NCBI RefSeq assembly: GCF_027922045.1
Contig: NZ_BSEX01000009.1
Location: 248,001 to 312,000, forward strand
DNA from: Microbacterium terregens
GTDB lineage: Bacteria > Pseudomonadota > Alphaproteobacteria > Sphingomonadales > Sphingomonadaceae
Length of the DNA: 64,000 nt
Reading direction: 5' to 3'
Shown piece after piece: positions 31,579 to 41,224 of this stretch (within the stretch, counting starts at the first letter, position 1; the number at the start of each line of letters is the position of its first letter). The notes beneath the pieces were generated by a model. That model was not told the origin of the DNA. It searched no databases and saw nothing but the letters and a program-made list of their open reading frames with translations. Both the position numbers and the translations under genes were made by a program.

Positions 31579-31923
31579 TTAGGCGACGTGGCCGTGATCC
31601 TCAAGGGCTGCCGCGACGGCTTCCAGCCGTTCGGCGATTTCGTCGAGCAGGTCCTGCGGCAGCTCCGGCTCTTGTGCCGCCGGTTCGGGCGCGGCGTCCG
31701 GGGGCGGGGCGGCAGGCGTCCGGTCGCGCTCGTCCAGCTCGTCCGCCAGCATCAGCGCGATCAGCAGCAGCGTCCGCTCCGCCGAGGTCCCGGCGGAGGC
31801 GCGCATCGCTGCCGGGGCATGCCGCTGCAGCCGCTCGACCAGTGCCAGCAAGTGCGGCTCCTCGCCGTCGCGGCAGGCGACGCTGTGGGAGCGATTCGCG
31901 ATGGTGAAGCTGACCTGTGCCAT
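31579..31923 (-). CDS. zapA: Cell division protein ZapA
   Basis: 114 residues. The N-terminal part MAQVSFTIANRSHSVACRDGEEPHLLALVERL is the ZapA globular domain, followed by helical sequence ERTLLLIALMLADELDERD. A Pro/Ala/Glu-rich linker and a second amphipathic helix (DLLDEIAERLEAVAAALEDHG) finish the protein. ZapA cross-links FtsZ filaments in the division ring. The ATG overlaps the stop of the preceding small gene (TGATG). It precedes the 6S RNA candidate. Confidence 0.9.
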   Translation of the reverse strand: MAQVSFTIANRSHSVACRDGEEPHLLALVERLQRHAPAAMRASAGTSAERTLLLIALMLADELDERDRTPAAPPPDAAPEPAAQEPELPQDLLDEIAERLEAVAAALEDHGHVA

Positions 31924-32111
31924 CAGTCGTCGCCCTGGCCTGCGATCACCTGGTCCAGCGCGGTGATCGCCTCCGCCATGCTGGCCCGCAGCGCCGCGTG
32001 CCGCTGCTCGAGCGATTCGGCCGCGGCCGCGCGCGCGCGTGCCGCCGCCTCGATCCGCCGAAGCGCGGCGTCAATGCGGGCAAGGCCTGGGTTCGCGTGG
32101 GGCTGGTCCAT
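31923..32111 (-). CDS. Small coiled-coil protein coupled to zapA
   Basis: 62 residues from the ATG at 32111. After MDQPHANPG, the sequence is one long Ala/Arg/Glu-rich helix (LARIDAALRRIEAAARARAA and AESLEQRHAALRASMAEAIT), a predicted coiled coil. Its stop overlaps the zapA start. Comparable small helical genes precede zapA in other alphaproteobacteria, where a role together with ZapA in the division ring is suspected. A longer frame up to 32336 would overlap the divergent transketolase gene and is rejected. Confidence 0.7.
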   Translation of the reverse strand: MDQPHANPGLARIDAALRRIEAAARARAAAAESLEQRHAALRASMAEAITALDQVIAGQGDD

Positions 32112-32235
32112 GGTCCCCGGATAGGAGGGGTGACCGGCCGCGGCAAGCACGGCTCGCCGGTTGACGAAGGCGGGTCGCCGCCCCAAAGGCGGGCATACGC
32201 GGTCAAGGGGGACCGCGCCGTCACAAGGATGACTC

Positions 32236-34203
32236 ATGGCCGCCTCGGATACCCTGCTCGCCAACGCGATTCGTGCGCTTGCGATGGATGCGGTGGAGGC
32301 CGCCAATTCCGGGCACCCCGGCATGCCGATGGGCATGGCGGACGTGGCGACCGTGCTGTGGACGCGCTACCTCAAATTCGATGCCGCCGACCCCAAGTGG
32401 CCAGACCGCGACCGCTTCGTGCTGTCGGCCGGCCATGGCTCGATGCTGATCTACGCGCTGCTGCACCTGACCGGCCATGCGCGCCCGACCATCGACGACA
32501 TCAAGAACTTCCGCCAGCTGCACAGCCCGTGCGCCGGTCACCCCGAGAATTTCGAGCTGCCGGGCATCGAGACCACCACCGGTCCCCTCGGCCAGGGCCT
32601 GGCGACCGCGGTCGGCCTCGCGCTCGCCGAACGCCACCTCAACGCGACCTTCGGCGATGATCTGGTCGATCACCGCACCTGGGTGATCGCCGGTGACGGC
32701 TGCCTGATGGAGGGCATCAACCACGAGGCGATCGGCCTTGCCGGCCATCTCGGCCTGGGCCGCATGATCGTGCTGTGGGACGACAATCGCATCACCATCG
32801 ACGGCGCGGTCGAGCTGTCGTCGAGCGAGGATGTCGCCGCGCGCTATGTCGCCACCGGCTGGCACACCGTCGCCTGCGACGGCCACGACCCCGCCGACAT
32901 CTGCCGCGCCATCGATGAAGCCATTGCCGATCCGCGTCCGTCGCTGATCGCCTGCCGCACCATCATCGGCAAGGGCGCGCCCGGCAAGGAAGGCACCAGC
33001 GCCGTCCATGGCGCAGCGCTCGGCCCGGATATCGTCGCCAAGACCCGCCTCGCCATGGGCTGGGAGCCCGAGGCCTTCGAGGTGCCGGAGGAAATCACCG
33101 AGACCTGGGCCGCCGCCGGCGTCCGCAGCCGCGACGTGCGCCTCGCCTGGGAAGCGCGCTGCGATGCCCACGCGCAGGGCGCGACCTTCCGCCGCCGCAT
33201 GTCGGGCGAGCTGACCGAGGGCTTCACGCTAAAGCCGTATCTCGACGGCCTGCTCGCCAACCCGCAGAAGCTCGCGACCCGCAAGGCGTCGGAACTGGTG
33301 CTCGGCACCATCACCGAGCAGCTGCCGGAAACCGTCGGCGGGTCGGCCGATCTCACCGGCTCGAACAACACCAAGACCAAGGCGCTGCAGCCGCTCAACC
33401 GCAACGACTATGCCGGTCGCTATGTCTACTACGGCATCCGCGAGTTCGGCATGGCCGCGGCGATGAACGGCCTGGCGCTGCACGGCGGCATCATCCCGTT
33501 CGGCGGCACCTTCCTGGTGTTCGCGGACTATGCCCGTCCGGCGATCCGCCTCTCGGCGCTCCAGAACGCGCGCGTCATCTATGTGATGACGCACGACTCC
33601 ATCGGCCTCGGCGAGGACGGCCCGACCCACCAGCCGATCGAGCACCTCAACAGCCTGCGCCTGATCCCCAACCTCGACGTCTATCGCCCGTGCGACACGA
33701 TCGAGACGGCCGAGTGCTGGGAATTGTCGCTCCAGGACGCGACCGGCCCGTCGCTGCTCGCACTGTCCCGCCAGAACCTGCCGCAGCTGCGCACCGACGC
33801 CTCGGAGAACCTGTGTGCCAAGGGTGCCTACCGCCTGGTCGCGGCCGAGGCGCCGCGCCGCGTGGTGCTCGTCGCCACCGGCTCCGAGGTCGAACTCGCG
33901 GTTTCTGCCCGCGCGCAGCTTGAAGCGCAGGGTATCGGTGCCGATGTGGTGTCCATGCCCTGCTGGTCGCGCTTCGATGCACAGCCTGCCGACTATCGTC
34001 GCGATGTGCTACCGGCGGACGCGCTGATCGTCTCGATCGAGGCGGGCACCACCATGGGCTGGGAACGCTACACGGGCCTCGACGGCCTGCGCTTCGGCAT
34101 CGACCGGTTCGGCGCCTCCGGCCCGGCGCCCAAGCTCTACGAATATTTCGGACTGACCGCGGACGCGATCGCCACCAAGGTTGCGGCCGCGCTCGAGAAT
34201 TGA
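32236..34203 (+). CDS. tkt: Transketolase
   Basis: 655-residue thiamine-diphosphate enzyme that transfers two-carbon units in the pentose phosphate pathway. The N-terminal [20 protein letters not shown] and [12 protein letters not shown] match the family. The TPP motif runs [13 protein letters not shown] (near residues 155-167) to the DDN of [14 protein letters not shown]. Further conserved parts are [25 protein letters not shown] [50 protein letters not shown] and [18 protein letters not shown]. It is first in a central-carbon block with gap, pgk and fba. Divergent from the small coiled-coil gene. Confidence 0.97.
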   Translation: MAASDTLLANAIRALAMDAVEAANSGHPGMPMGMADVATVLWTRYLKFDAADPKWPDRDRFVLSAGHGSMLIYALLHLTGHARPTIDDIKNFRQLHSPCAGHPENFELPGIETTTGPLGQGLATAVGLALAERHLNATFGDDLVDHRTWVIAGDGCLMEGINHEAIGLAGHLGLGRMIVLWDDNRITIDGAVELSSSEDVAARYVATGWHTVACDGHDPADICRAIDEAIADPRPSLIACRTIIGKGAPGKEGTSAVHGAALGPDIVAKTRLAMGWEPEAFEVPEEITETWAAAGVRSRDVRLAWEARCDAHAQGATFRRRMSGELTEGFTLKPYLDGLLANPQKLATRKASELVLGTITEQLPETVGGSADLTGSNNTKTKALQPLNRNDYAGRYVYYGIREFGMAAAMNGLALHGGIIPFGGTFLVFADYARPAIRLSALQNARVIYVMTHDSIGLGEDGPTHQPIEHLNSLRLIPNLDVYRPCDTIETAECWELSLQDATGPSLLALSRQNLPQLRTDASENLCAKGAYRLVAAEAPRRVVLVATGSEVELAVSARAQLEAQGIGADVVSMPCWSRFDAQPADYRRDVLPADALIVSIEAGTTMGWERYTGLDGLRFGIDRFGASGPAPKLYEYFGLTADAIATKVAAALEN

Positions 34204-34252
34204 GGCTCGCGGTAACGCGGGCATGGACCATCCAAGTGAAAGGATCGGCAAC

Positions 34253-35260
34253 ATGACGAAGGTAGCGATCAACGGGTTCGGGCGCATCGGCCGCCTGGTG
34301 GCGCGGGCCATTCTGGAGCGCCCGGACTGCGGCCTCGAACTGGTCACCATCAACGATCTGTCAGACGCCAAGTCCAACGCCTGGCTCTTCAGCCGCGACA
34401 GCATCCACGGCCGCTATCCCGGTGAAGTCTCGGCCGACGGCAACGATCTGGTCATCGACGGCAAGCGCATCAAGGTGACGGCAGAGCGCGACCCTGCAAA
34501 CCTGCCGCACGGCGAAAACGGCGTCGAACTGGTGCTGGAGTGCACCGGCTTCTTCACCGATCGCGACAGCGCCCAGAAGCACATCGACGCCGGCGCCAAG
34601 AAGGTGCTGATCTCGGCTCCTGGCAAGAACGTCGACCTGACCGTCGTCTATGGCGTGAACCACGACAAGCTGGAGGCCGGGCACACGATCGTCTCCAACG
34701 CATCGTGCACCACCAACTGCCTGGCACCGGTCGCCAAGGTGCTGAACGACTCGATCGGCATCGAGCGTGGCCTGATGACCACGATCCACGCCTACACCAA
34801 CGACCAGAAGATCCTGGATCAGATCCACAAGGACCTGCGCCGCGCGCGCGCGGCCGCCATGTCGATCATCCCGACCACCACGGGCGCTGCCCGCGCGGTG
34901 GGTGAGGTGCTTCCGGAGCTCAAGGGCAAGCTCGACGGTTCGTCGGTGCGCGTGCCGGTGCCGGACGGCAGCCTGGTCGACCTGACCTTCACGCCGAAGC
35001 GCGACACGACCAAGGAAGAGGTCAACGCCATCCTGAAGGCGGCGTCGGAAGAGGGCCCGCTCAAGGGCATCCTGGTCTATTCGGACGAGCCGCTCGTCTC
35101 GATCGACATCGTCCACACGCCGGCGTCCTCTACCGTCGACAGCCTGGAGACGGCGGTGATCGACGGCAAGCTGGTGCGCGTCGTCAGCTGGTACGACAAC
35201 GAGTGGGGCTTCTCCAACCGCATGGTCGACACCGCCTGCGCGATGGCCAAGTTCGGCTGA
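34253..35260 (+). CDS. gap: Glyceraldehyde-3-phosphate dehydrogenase, type I
   Basis: 335 residues. Rossmann motif [13 protein letters not shown] near residue 6, catalytic cysteine in [16 protein letters not shown] (near 152), the phosphate-binding [15 protein letters not shown], and the C-terminal [16 protein letters not shown]. The ATG at 34253 with AAGGA nine bases upstream was chosen over an upstream frame. NADH is the likely cofactor. It is 49 bases after tkt, and its stop overlaps the next start (TGATG). Confidence 0.97.
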   Translation: MTKVAINGFGRIGRLVARAILERPDCGLELVTINDLSDAKSNAWLFSRDSIHGRYPGEVSADGNDLVIDGKRIKVTAERDPANLPHGENGVELVLECTGFFTDRDSAQKHIDAGAKKVLISAPGKNVDLTVVYGVNHDKLEAGHTIVSNASCTTNCLAPVAKVLNDSIGIERGLMTTIHAYTNDQKILDQIHKDLRRARAAAMSIIPTTTGAARAVGEVLPELKGKLDGSSVRVPVPDGSLVDLTFTPKRDTTKEEVNAILKAASEEGPLKGILVYSDEPLVSIDIVHTPASSTVDSLETAVIDGKLVRVVSWYDNEWGFSNRMVDTACAMAKFG

Positions 35261-35772
35261 TGTCGATGCCCGTCGCGCTGGCAGACGCCGGAGAGGACGG
35301 GCAAGCGGGCGCGCGGGTCGGCACGATCGCCGGCATCGCGCGCCACGCCTTTGTACGGGCACCCATGGAGGTGCTCGACCGCGCCGAGGTCAGCGTGGAC
35401 GCCGGCATCGCCGGCGACCACCGCGGCCGGCGCAAACCCGGCGGCACCGGCAAGCGCCAGGTGACGCTGATGGAGCGCGGCGACTGGGAAACGGCCACTG
35501 CCGCGGTCGGCCAGGCCCTTCCGTGGCAGGAACGCCGCGCCAACCTGCTGGTCGACGGGTTCGACGTGCCGCAGGTGCCCGGCACGCGGCTGCGGATCGG
35601 CGCCGACGTGGTGCTGGAAATCACCTGTGAATGCGACCCGTGCCAGCGCATGGACGCGCTGGTGCCGGGGCTTTTCGAGGCGCTGTTGCCGGACTGGCGC
35701 GGCGGGGCCTGCACGCGCGTGCTGGCGGGCGGAACGATCGCCGTGGGCGACACAATCAGGATCGAGACATGA
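35260..35772 (+). CDS. MOSC domain protein embedded between gap and pgk
   Basis: 170 residues. The beta-barrel MOSC domain is indicated by [45 protein letters not shown] and the cysteine-rich [18 protein letters not shown], with [17 protein letters not shown] at the end. MOSC proteins relate to the C-terminal domain of molybdenum-cofactor sulphurases and YiiM-like molybdoenzymes, and carry a conserved cysteine. Its start overlaps the gap stop by one base and its stop overlaps the pgk start (ATGA), so it is coupled on both sides. Its link to glycolysis is unexplained. Confidence 0.88.
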   Translation: MSMPVALADAGEDGQAGARVGTIAGIARHAFVRAPMEVLDRAEVSVDAGIAGDHRGRRKPGGTGKRQVTLMERGDWETATAAVGQALPWQERRANLLVDGFDVPQVPGTRLRIGADVVLEITCECDPCQRMDALVPGLFEALLPDWRGGACTRVLAGGTIAVGDTIRIET

Positions 35773-36959
35773 CACGCAATTTCAAGACCCTGGACGACAT
35801 GGGTGAGATCTCGGGCAAGCGCGTGCTGGTCCGCGAGGATCTGAACGTGCCGATGGCCGACGGTCACGTCACCGACGCGACCCGCCTGCGCGCGGCGATC
35901 TCCACCGTCACCGAACTCGCCGATCGCGGCGCGATCGTGCTGGTGCTCGCCCACTTCGGCCGTCCCAAGGGCGTGCCGAGCCCGGAATTCTCCACCGCCC
36001 AGCTGGCGATCCCGTTCGGCCAGGTGCTCGGCCGCCCGGTCCGCTACATCGACTGGGAAGGGGCAGCCGACGCGGTCGCCACGCTCCAGCCGGGCGACAT
36101 CGCGCTGCTGGAAAACACCCGCTTCTTCGGCGGTGAGGAAAAGAACGATCCCGCCGTGGTCGATCGCTTCGCGGCGCTTGGCGACCTCTACGTCAACGAT
36201 GCCTTCTCCGCCGCGCACCGCGCCCACGCCTCGACGGCAGGGCTCGCCCACAAGCTTCCGGCGTTCGCCGGCCGCCAGATGGAGGCCGAGCTCGACGCGC
36301 TCGACAGGGCGCTCGGCAACCCCGAGCATCCGGTCGCGGCGGTCGTGGGCGGCGCCAAGGTCTCGACCAAGCTCGACGTGCTCAAGCATCTGGTCGGGCA
36401 GGTCGACCACCTCATCATCGGCGGCGGCATGGCCAACACCTTCCTCGCCGCGCGCGGCGTGAACGTCGGCAAGAGCCTGTGCGAGCACGACCTCACCGGC
36501 ACCGCCGAGGAGATCTTCGACGCCGCCGACAAGGCCGGCTGCACCATCCACCTGCCGTACGACGTGGTGGTCGCGACCGAATTCCGTCCGAACCCGCCGA
36601 CGCGCACCGTCAACGTGCACGAGGTCGCCGCCGACGAGATGATCCTCGACGTCGGTCCCGCCGCGGTGGAGGCGCTTGGCGACGTGCTCAAGAACTGCCG
36701 GACTCTGGTGTGGAACGGCCCGCTCGGCGCGTTCGAGACGCCGCCGTTCGACGCCGCCACGGTGTCGCTCGCCAAGACCGCAGCCGCGCTCACCAGCGAC
36801 GGCTCGCTCGTGTCGGTCGCAGGCGGCGGCGACACGGTCGCAGCCCTCAACCAGGCCGGCGCGGCCGGCGCCTTCACCTTCGTCTCCACCGCAGGCGGCG
36901 CCTTCCTGGAGTGGATGGAAGGCCGCGAGCTCCCCGGCGTCGCCGCCCTGGCGCGCTAA
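35769..36959 (+). CDS. pgk: Phosphoglycerate kinase
   Basis: 396 residues. Substrate site [14 protein letters not shown] near residue 20-33, AHFGRPKG near 60, [33 protein letters not shown], and the nucleotide side with [33 protein letters not shown] and [11 protein letters not shown] near the end. It transfers phosphate from 1,3-bisphosphoglycerate to ADP. The ATG overlaps the MOSC stop by four bases. A repeat-rich gap follows. Confidence 0.97.
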   Translation: MTRNFKTLDDMGEISGKRVLVREDLNVPMADGHVTDATRLRAAISTVTELADRGAIVLVLAHFGRPKGVPSPEFSTAQLAIPFGQVLGRPVRYIDWEGAADAVATLQPGDIALLENTRFFGGEEKNDPAVVDRFAALGDLYVNDAFSAAHRAHASTAGLAHKLPAFAGRQMEAELDALDRALGNPEHPVAAVVGGAKVSTKLDVLKHLVGQVDHLIIGGGMANTFLAARGVNVGKSLCEHDLTGTAEEIFDAADKAGCTIHLPYDVVVATEFRPNPPTRTVNVHEVAADEMILDVGPAAVEALGDVLKNCRTLVWNGPLGAFETPPFDAATVSLAKTAAALTSDGSLVSVAGGGDTVAALNQAGAAGAFTFVSTAGGAFLEWMEGRELPGVAALAR

Positions 36960-36967
36960 AGTCACCT

Positions 36968-37118
36968 CGTACCCCGGCGAACGCCGGGGCCCAGGGCCCC
37001 GAACGCCACGTCCCGCAGCTCACATTCCGTATCCCCGCGCAGGCGGGGATCCAGGGCCAAGCAGACCAACGGCGCGTAGCCCTGGATCCCCTGGGCTCCC
37101 GCCTCCGCGGGAGCACGG
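36968..37118. repeat. Mosaic of intergenic inverted repeats after pgk
   Basis: Starts with CGTACCCCGGCGAACGCCGG, then CGTATCCCCGCGCAGGCGGG...CAAGCAGACCAACGG, and ends with CTGGGCTCCCGCCTCCGCGG. It contains pieces of both repeat families seen in the window, between two convergent genes. Confidence 0.8.
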
Positions 37119-37130
37119 CTCGCCCGGCTT

Positions 37131-37616
37131 CTACCGCCCGCCAGCCCGCATGGCGATACACGCCGCCGCCCGCAGCTCCCGGTCCTCCACCGACCGCCAG
37201 CATCGCGCCAGCTCGGGCCGCGGCGGCATCGCCTGATACACGCCGCTGCCGACCCCGCGTTCGAACCAGAGCCGCAGATGTTGTGGCGCGATATCCGCCG
37301 CTTCGCCGCGACCGCTTGCAGCCCGTTCGAGCAGCGCCAGCCCCTGGTCCAGTGTCGCTGCCGGCCGCCGTTCCGGCTGCACCTCGCGATGCCCGGCGAC
37401 GATCAGGTCGCCGGCTTCCAGTGCCACCGTGGCACTCGGCCGCCCGGACCGCTCGATCGCGGTGATCGCCCGCGCATAGTCCGGCGGCTCGGCCGCCAGG
37501 GCTTCCTCCACGACCAGGTCGGTCGCGCGCTTGCTCGAATGCCAGTCCGGATCGTCGGCGCTCTGGCTCGAACAGCCCGCGAGCACGACCGCCAGCGCCA
37601 GCAGCGGCCGCCTCAT
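37131..37616 (-). CDS. Hypothetical lipoprotein downstream of the vgr-related gene
   Basis: 161 residues with the N terminus MRRPLLALAVVLAGCSSQSA and a lipobox (LAGC). The mature part is helical, with HLRLWFERGVGSGVYQAMPP and a region resembling repeated helical hairpins (DLVVEEALAAEPPDYARAIT). Two cysteines near the end (ARCWRS and AACIAM) may pair. Its ATG overlaps the stop of the upstream gene (ATGA). I do not recognise the family. Confidence 0.75.
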   Translation of the reverse strand: MRRPLLALAVVLAGCSSQSADDPDWHSSKRATDLVVEEALAAEPPDYARAITAIERSGRPSATVALEAGDLIVAGHREVQPERRPAATLDQGLALLERAASGRGEAADIAPQHLRLWFERGVGSGVYQAMPPRPELARCWRSVEDRELRAAACIAMRAGGR

Positions 37617-38101
37617 GCCAGCGGCAGCAGCGGCGCATAGTCCGCCAGCGTATAGGGCAGGGGGATGCGGCCGCCGTTCGCCAGCGTGAAATAATGCTGG
37701 GCGATCATGCCCATCTGCTCCAGCCCATAGGTGGTGAAGGGTTTCCCCGGCTCCAGCCGATAGTCGTAGTTGCGCTGGAACGGTCCGCGCACCCACACCC
37801 ACTGCTTCAGCCCATACCATTGGTAGAGGTGGGTCCCCTCGTGCACGAAGCTCGCCTTGCGCCACAGCGGCACGCCCGGCGCGGCGAAATCGGGGACATG
37901 GGTGTCGCCCGGGAAATAGGCGTGGCCGTTGGGTGCCATCGGCCGGTTGCCCGGAAACACGAACCACCAATTTCGCGGGTGGATGCGCACGCGGGCATAG
38001 TCGATACCCTCGCCGAACACGCCGCGCAGCATGGCCGTCTCGCCGGGGCTCAACGGGCGGTGGCGCGGGGTCGCAGGGGGCCGTTCAGGCATCCGGGACA
38101 T
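37613..38101 (-). CDS. Putative metalloprotease-like protein ('vgr related')
   Basis: 162 residues with no signal peptide. The sequence MLRGVFGEGIDYARVRIHPRNWWF is followed by a central HEGTHLYQWYGLK, an HExxH zinc-site pattern, and an aromatic-rich segment. Proteins of this type are labelled 'vgr related protein' in sphingomonad genomes and recall the DUF4157-type domain found in toxin or VgrG contexts. No other type VI secretion gene is nearby, so the name should not be over-read. Coupled to the downstream lipoprotein by an ATGA overlap. Divergent from fba. Confidence 0.72.
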   Translation of the reverse strand: MSRMPERPPATPRHRPLSPGETAMLRGVFGEGIDYARVRIHPRNWWFVFPGNRPMAPNGHAYFPGDTHVPDFAAPGVPLWRKASFVHEGTHLYQWYGLKQWVWVRGPFQRNYDYRLEPGKPFTTYGLEQMGMIAQHYFTLANGGRIPLPYTLADYAPLLPLA

Positions 38102-38246
38102 ACGCGTCGAGCCCGAGTTTGTTGCACCGCGACGAAGTGAGCGCTCCCATGGTTGGGCTGCCCTTGTGGGGCCGGCGGTGCCCGCCTAACGAAGTCCGGC
38201 AAGCGGTAACAGCCGCAGCGAACCAGCAGCATGGGAGACCTCCAGA

Positions 38247-39155
38247 ATGACGCCGATCGTCAGAGAAATTCTCGCGAACTACGAGTCCGACAATCCCGGC
38301 GTGAAGGCGAACCTCGCCCGCATCCTGATGCAGGGTCGGCTGGGCGGCACCGGCAAGCTGGTCATCCTGCCGGTCGACCAGGGGTTCGAGCATGGCCCGG
38401 CCCGCAGCTTCGCGGTCAATGAGCCGGCCTATGACCCCCACTATCATTTCCAGCTCGCGATCGACGCCGGCCTCTCCGCCTATGCAGCCCCGCTCGGGAT
38501 GCTGGAGGCGGGTGCGGGCACCTTCGCCGGCCAGATCCCGACCATCCTGAAGGTCAATTCGTCCAACAGCTGGGCGACCGGCATCAACCAGGCGGTGACC
38601 GGCGGCGTCGACGATGCGCTCCGCCTCGGCTGCTCGGCGATCGGCTTCACCATTTACCCGGGCGCCGACGACGTGTTCGACATGATGGAGGAGATCCGCG
38701 AGCTTTCGGCCCAGGCCAAGTCGGTCGGCATTGCCACCGTGATCTGGTCCTATCCGCGCGGCGGCACGCTTTCGAAGGAAGGTGAACTGGCGCTCGACGT
38801 CGGCGCCTATGCCGCCCACATGGCGGCGCTGCTCGGCGCGCACATCATCAAGGTGAAGCTGCCGACCGATCACATCGAGCAGAAGGAAGCCAAGAAGGTC
38901 TATGAGGGCTTCGACGCTTCCACCCAGGCCAAGCGCGTTGCCCATGTCGTGAAGAGCTGCTTCAACGGCCGCCGTATCGTCGTCTTCTCGGGCGGCGCCG
39001 CCAAGGGTGCCGACGCGGTCTACCAGGACGCACGCGACATCCGCGACGGCGGCGGCAATGGCTCGATCATCGGTCGCAACACCTTCCAGCGTCCGCGCGA
39101 CGAGGCGCTGGCGATGCTCGACAAGATCGTCGGCATCTATCAGGGTCAGGACTGA
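38247..39155 (+). CDS. Class I fructose-bisphosphate aldolase (DhnA type)
   Basis: 302 residues. It resembles the archaeal/bacterial DhnA-type class I enzymes: the early motif KLVILPVDQGFEHGPARSF (residues about 36-54), the tyrosine and strand YPGADDVFDMMEEI, WSYPRGG, and the Schiff-base lysine expected in HIIKVKLPTD. It cleaves or makes fructose-1,6-bisphosphate without metal. GGAG lies about ten bases before the ATG. Divergent from the vgr-related gene and coupled to the next gene (TGATG). Completes the tkt-gap-pgk block. Confidence 0.93.
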   Translation: MTPIVREILANYESDNPGVKANLARILMQGRLGGTGKLVILPVDQGFEHGPARSFAVNEPAYDPHYHFQLAIDAGLSAYAAPLGMLEAGAGTFAGQIPTILKVNSSNSWATGINQAVTGGVDDALRLGCSAIGFTIYPGADDVFDMMEEIRELSAQAKSVGIATVIWSYPRGGTLSKEGELALDVGAYAAHMAALLGAHIIKVKLPTDHIEQKEAKKVYEGFDASTQAKRVAHVVKSCFNGRRIVVFSGGAAKGADAVYQDARDIRDGGGNGSIIGRNTFQRPRDEALAMLDKIVGIYQGQD

Positions 39156-39547
39156 TGGAGCGGCGCCCGCTTCTGGCCGGGCTCGCGCTCGCGCTGGTCG
39201 GCGGGCGCCTTCTCAAGGGAGAGATGGCGATGGCAGGCACGACCGCAGGTTTCGGGATGATCGGCAAGATCAAGGCAAAGCCCGGCACCCGCGCCGAGCT
39301 CGTCGCCATCCTCGCCAGCGGCACCGGCGCGATGCCGGGCTGCCTCGCCTATCTGATCGCCGAGGACGCGGCGGACCCGGACGCGATCTGGATCACCGAA
39401 CTCTGGGATGCCAAGGAAAGCCACGCCGCCTCGCTGAAGCTCCCCGCCGTCCAGGACGCGATCGCCAAGGGCCGCCCCCTGATCGCCGGCTTCGACCTCA
39501 GCGCCGAGACCCGCCCGGTCCCCGGCAGCTTCCTCGCCGGCGCCTGA
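39155..39547 (+). CDS. Antibiotic biosynthesis monooxygenase-like (ABM) protein, possibly lipobox-free exported form
   Basis: 130 residues. The ATG overlaps the aldolase stop. An N-terminal hydrophobic stretch (MERRPLLAGLALALVGGRLL) precedes a second methionine region (GEMAMAGTTAGFGMIGKI), so the protein could start at either point. The ABM fold is indicated by the strand IGKIKAKPGTRAELVAILAS, the middle CLAYLIAEDAADPDAIWITE and WDAKESHAASLKLPAVQ. Such dimeric ferredoxin-like proteins act on quinols or aldehydes, or have no known activity. The coupling to fba is unexplained. Confidence 0.82.
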   Translation: MERRPLLAGLALALVGGRLLKGEMAMAGTTAGFGMIGKIKAKPGTRAELVAILASGTGAMPGCLAYLIAEDAADPDAIWITELWDAKESHAASLKLPAVQDAIAKGRPLIAGFDLSAETRPVPGSFLAGA

Positions 39548-39566
39548 CGGAACCCGCACCCGCACC

Positions 39567-39768
39567 GGTACTCCGGCGAAGGCCGGGGCCCAGTCGGGAA
39601 ACCCCTCCGCATCTCGCGAGCCGCCCCCAACTGGGCCCCGGCCTCCGCCGGGGTACGGCCATGTGGATTACGATCGCAGTGCTCCCGCGAAGGCGGGAGC
39701 CCAGGGTTCCGAGCACTACCAATGTTGCTCTACCACACCCTGGATCCCCGCCTGCGCGGGGATACGGC
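39567..39768. repeat. Two back-to-back inverted-repeat elements between the ABM and DUF72 genes
   Basis: The first (39567-39660) has GGTACTCCGGCGAAGGCCGG and its inverted partner near 39640. The second (39679-39768) has GTGCTCCCGCGAAGGCGGGA and CTGGATCCCCGCCTGCGCGG. They fill the space between two convergent genes. Confidence 0.8.
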
Positions 39769-39771
39769 ACC

Positions 39772-40521
39772 TTAGCGCCCGGCCTGCCGCAGCATCGCCT
39801 TCAGCGTCAGTGCGTCCTCGATTGCATGCGCCTCGGCATCATTGTTGAAATACCCCCACACTTCGCGCCCGGCGCGCACCTGCGCCATCATCCAGTCCGT
39901 CCAGCGCAGCAGACGCTCCTCGGAATAGCGCCCCCAGTATTTCCCCTCGCCGCCATGGAAGCGGACATAGGCGACCGGCCCCACCGCCAGGTCCGGGCTG
40001 TCGGACCCGGGCATGTCGTGCGCACAGAAACTCGCGCCATATCGCTCCAGCAGCGCGAACACCCGGTCGTCGTACCAGCTCTTTTCCCGGAATTCGAAGA
40101 CGTTGACCACGTCCTTTGGCACGAGTTCTAGGAATGCCTCCAGGCGCTCCAGGTTGATCTTGAACCGCGGCGGCAGCTGGTACAGCACCGGCCCCAGTGT
40201 CTCGCCCAGGTGCCGGAAGGCCGGCATCATCCGCGCCATCGGCTCCTCGCAATCCTTCAGCTTTTTGGCCTGGGTCAGGAAGCGATTGGCCTTCACCGCA
40301 TAGCGAAAGCCCTGCGGTGCCTGCGCCGCCCAGCCGTCGAACGTCTCGGGTTTGGGTAGCCGATAGAAGCTGTTGTTGATCTCCACCGTGTCGAAATGCT
40401 CGGCGTAGAAGGCGAACCAGCGCTTGACCGCCAGCTTCTCGGGGTAGAAGCGGCCACGCCAATGCGGGTAGATCCAACCCGAACACCCCACCCGAACTGC
40501 CGCGAACCCGGAGCTTTCCAT
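39772..40521 (-). CDS. DUF72 domain protein
   Basis: 249 residues. The family signature VGCSGWIYPHWRGRFYPEKL opens the protein, followed by FAFYAEHFDTVEINNSFYRLP, GFRYAVKANRFLT, LGPVLYQLPPRFKINLERLE and the late FEFREKSWYDD and RWTDWMM. DUF72 proteins adopt a TIM barrel related to sugar isomerases or endonuclease IV but lack an assigned reaction. The ATG at 40521 gives MESSGFAAVRVG; a GTG a few codons later is an alternative start. Its start codon overlaps that of thiE on the opposite strand. Confidence 0.9.
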   Translation of the reverse strand: MESSGFAAVRVGCSGWIYPHWRGRFYPEKLAVKRWFAFYAEHFDTVEINNSFYRLPKPETFDGWAAQAPQGFRYAVKANRFLTQAKKLKDCEEPMARMMPAFRHLGETLGPVLYQLPPRFKINLERLEAFLELVPKDVVNVFEFREKSWYDDRVFALLERYGASFCAHDMPGSDSPDLAVGPVAYVRFHGGEGKYWGRYSEERLLRWTDWMMAQVRAGREVWGYFNNDAEAHAIEDALTLKAMLRQAGR

Positions 40522-41224
40522 GCACGATCCCGAAGATGACCTCGAAGCCGACAACGCGCTGGAGGGCTTCGCGGACCAATTCGAGAGCCACAACCGCCGG
40601 CCGGCTGCGCAGCTCTACCTGGTCTCCCCGCTCGACGTGTCCGGCACCTTCCCGGACCGGCTCGCCCGCGCGCTCGACGCCGGCCCCGTCGCGGCCTTCC
40701 AGTTCCGCGTGAAGGACATGGACCAGCACGCCGCCGCGCGTCTCGCCGAGCCGCTCCAGCGCCTCTGCGCCGATCGCGAGGTCGCGTTCATCGTCAACGA
40801 CAGCGTCAGCCTCGCCAAGCGGCTGGGCGCGGACGGTGTCCACCTCGGCCAGGAAGACGGCGACCCGCGGGAGGCCCGCGCGGCGCTCGGGCCCTCGGTG
40901 CAGATCGGCGTGACCTGCCACGACAGCCGCCACCTGGCGATGGGGGCGGGGGAGGCGGGAGCCGACTATGTCGCCTTCGGCAGCTTCTATCCCACCACCA
41001 CCAAGGAAGTCCGCCACCGCGCGGAGCCGGCGATCCTGTCCTGGTGGACCACGCTGTTCGAGCTGCCCTGCGTCGCCATCGGCGGCATCACGCCGGACAA
41101 TGCGCAGCCGCTGATCGATGCCGGCGCCGATTTCCTGGCGGTGAGCGGCTCGGTCTGGAACGGCGACGAAGCCGCCGCCGTCCGCGCCTTCACCGAGCTG
41201 CTCGCAAAGGGCAAGACGCGCTAA
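40520..41224 (+). CDS. thiE: Thiamine-phosphate synthase
   Basis: 234 residues. It joins the pyrimidine and thiazole phosphates in thiamine synthesis. TIM-barrel motifs are QLYLVSPLDV, GPVAAFQFRVKD, VAFIVNDSVSLAKRLGADGV, HLGQEDGDPREARAALG, YVAFGSFYPTTTKEVRHRAE, and VAIGGITPDNAQPLIDAGAD. An acidic 30-residue N-terminal extension (HDPEDDLEADNALEG) is typical of sphingomonad copies. GGAG lies eight bases before the ATG. Divergent from the DUF72 gene with overlapping start codons. Confidence 0.92.
   Translation: MHDPEDDLEADNALEGFADQFESHNRRPAAQLYLVSPLDVSGTFPDRLARALDAGPVAAFQFRVKDMDQHAAARLAEPLQRLCADREVAFIVNDSVSLAKRLGADGVHLGQEDGDPREARAALGPSVQIGVTCHDSRHLAMGAGEAGADYVAFGSFYPTTTKEVRHRAEPAILSWWTTLFELPCVAIGGITPDNAQPLIDAGADFLAVSGSVWNGDEAAAVRAFTELLAKGKTR

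Noticed and set aside
37613..38101. Evidence for a type VI secretion system from the 'vgr related' name
   Set aside because: No Hcp, TssB/C, ClpV or VgrG-like gene is near. The label rests on recall of family naming only.
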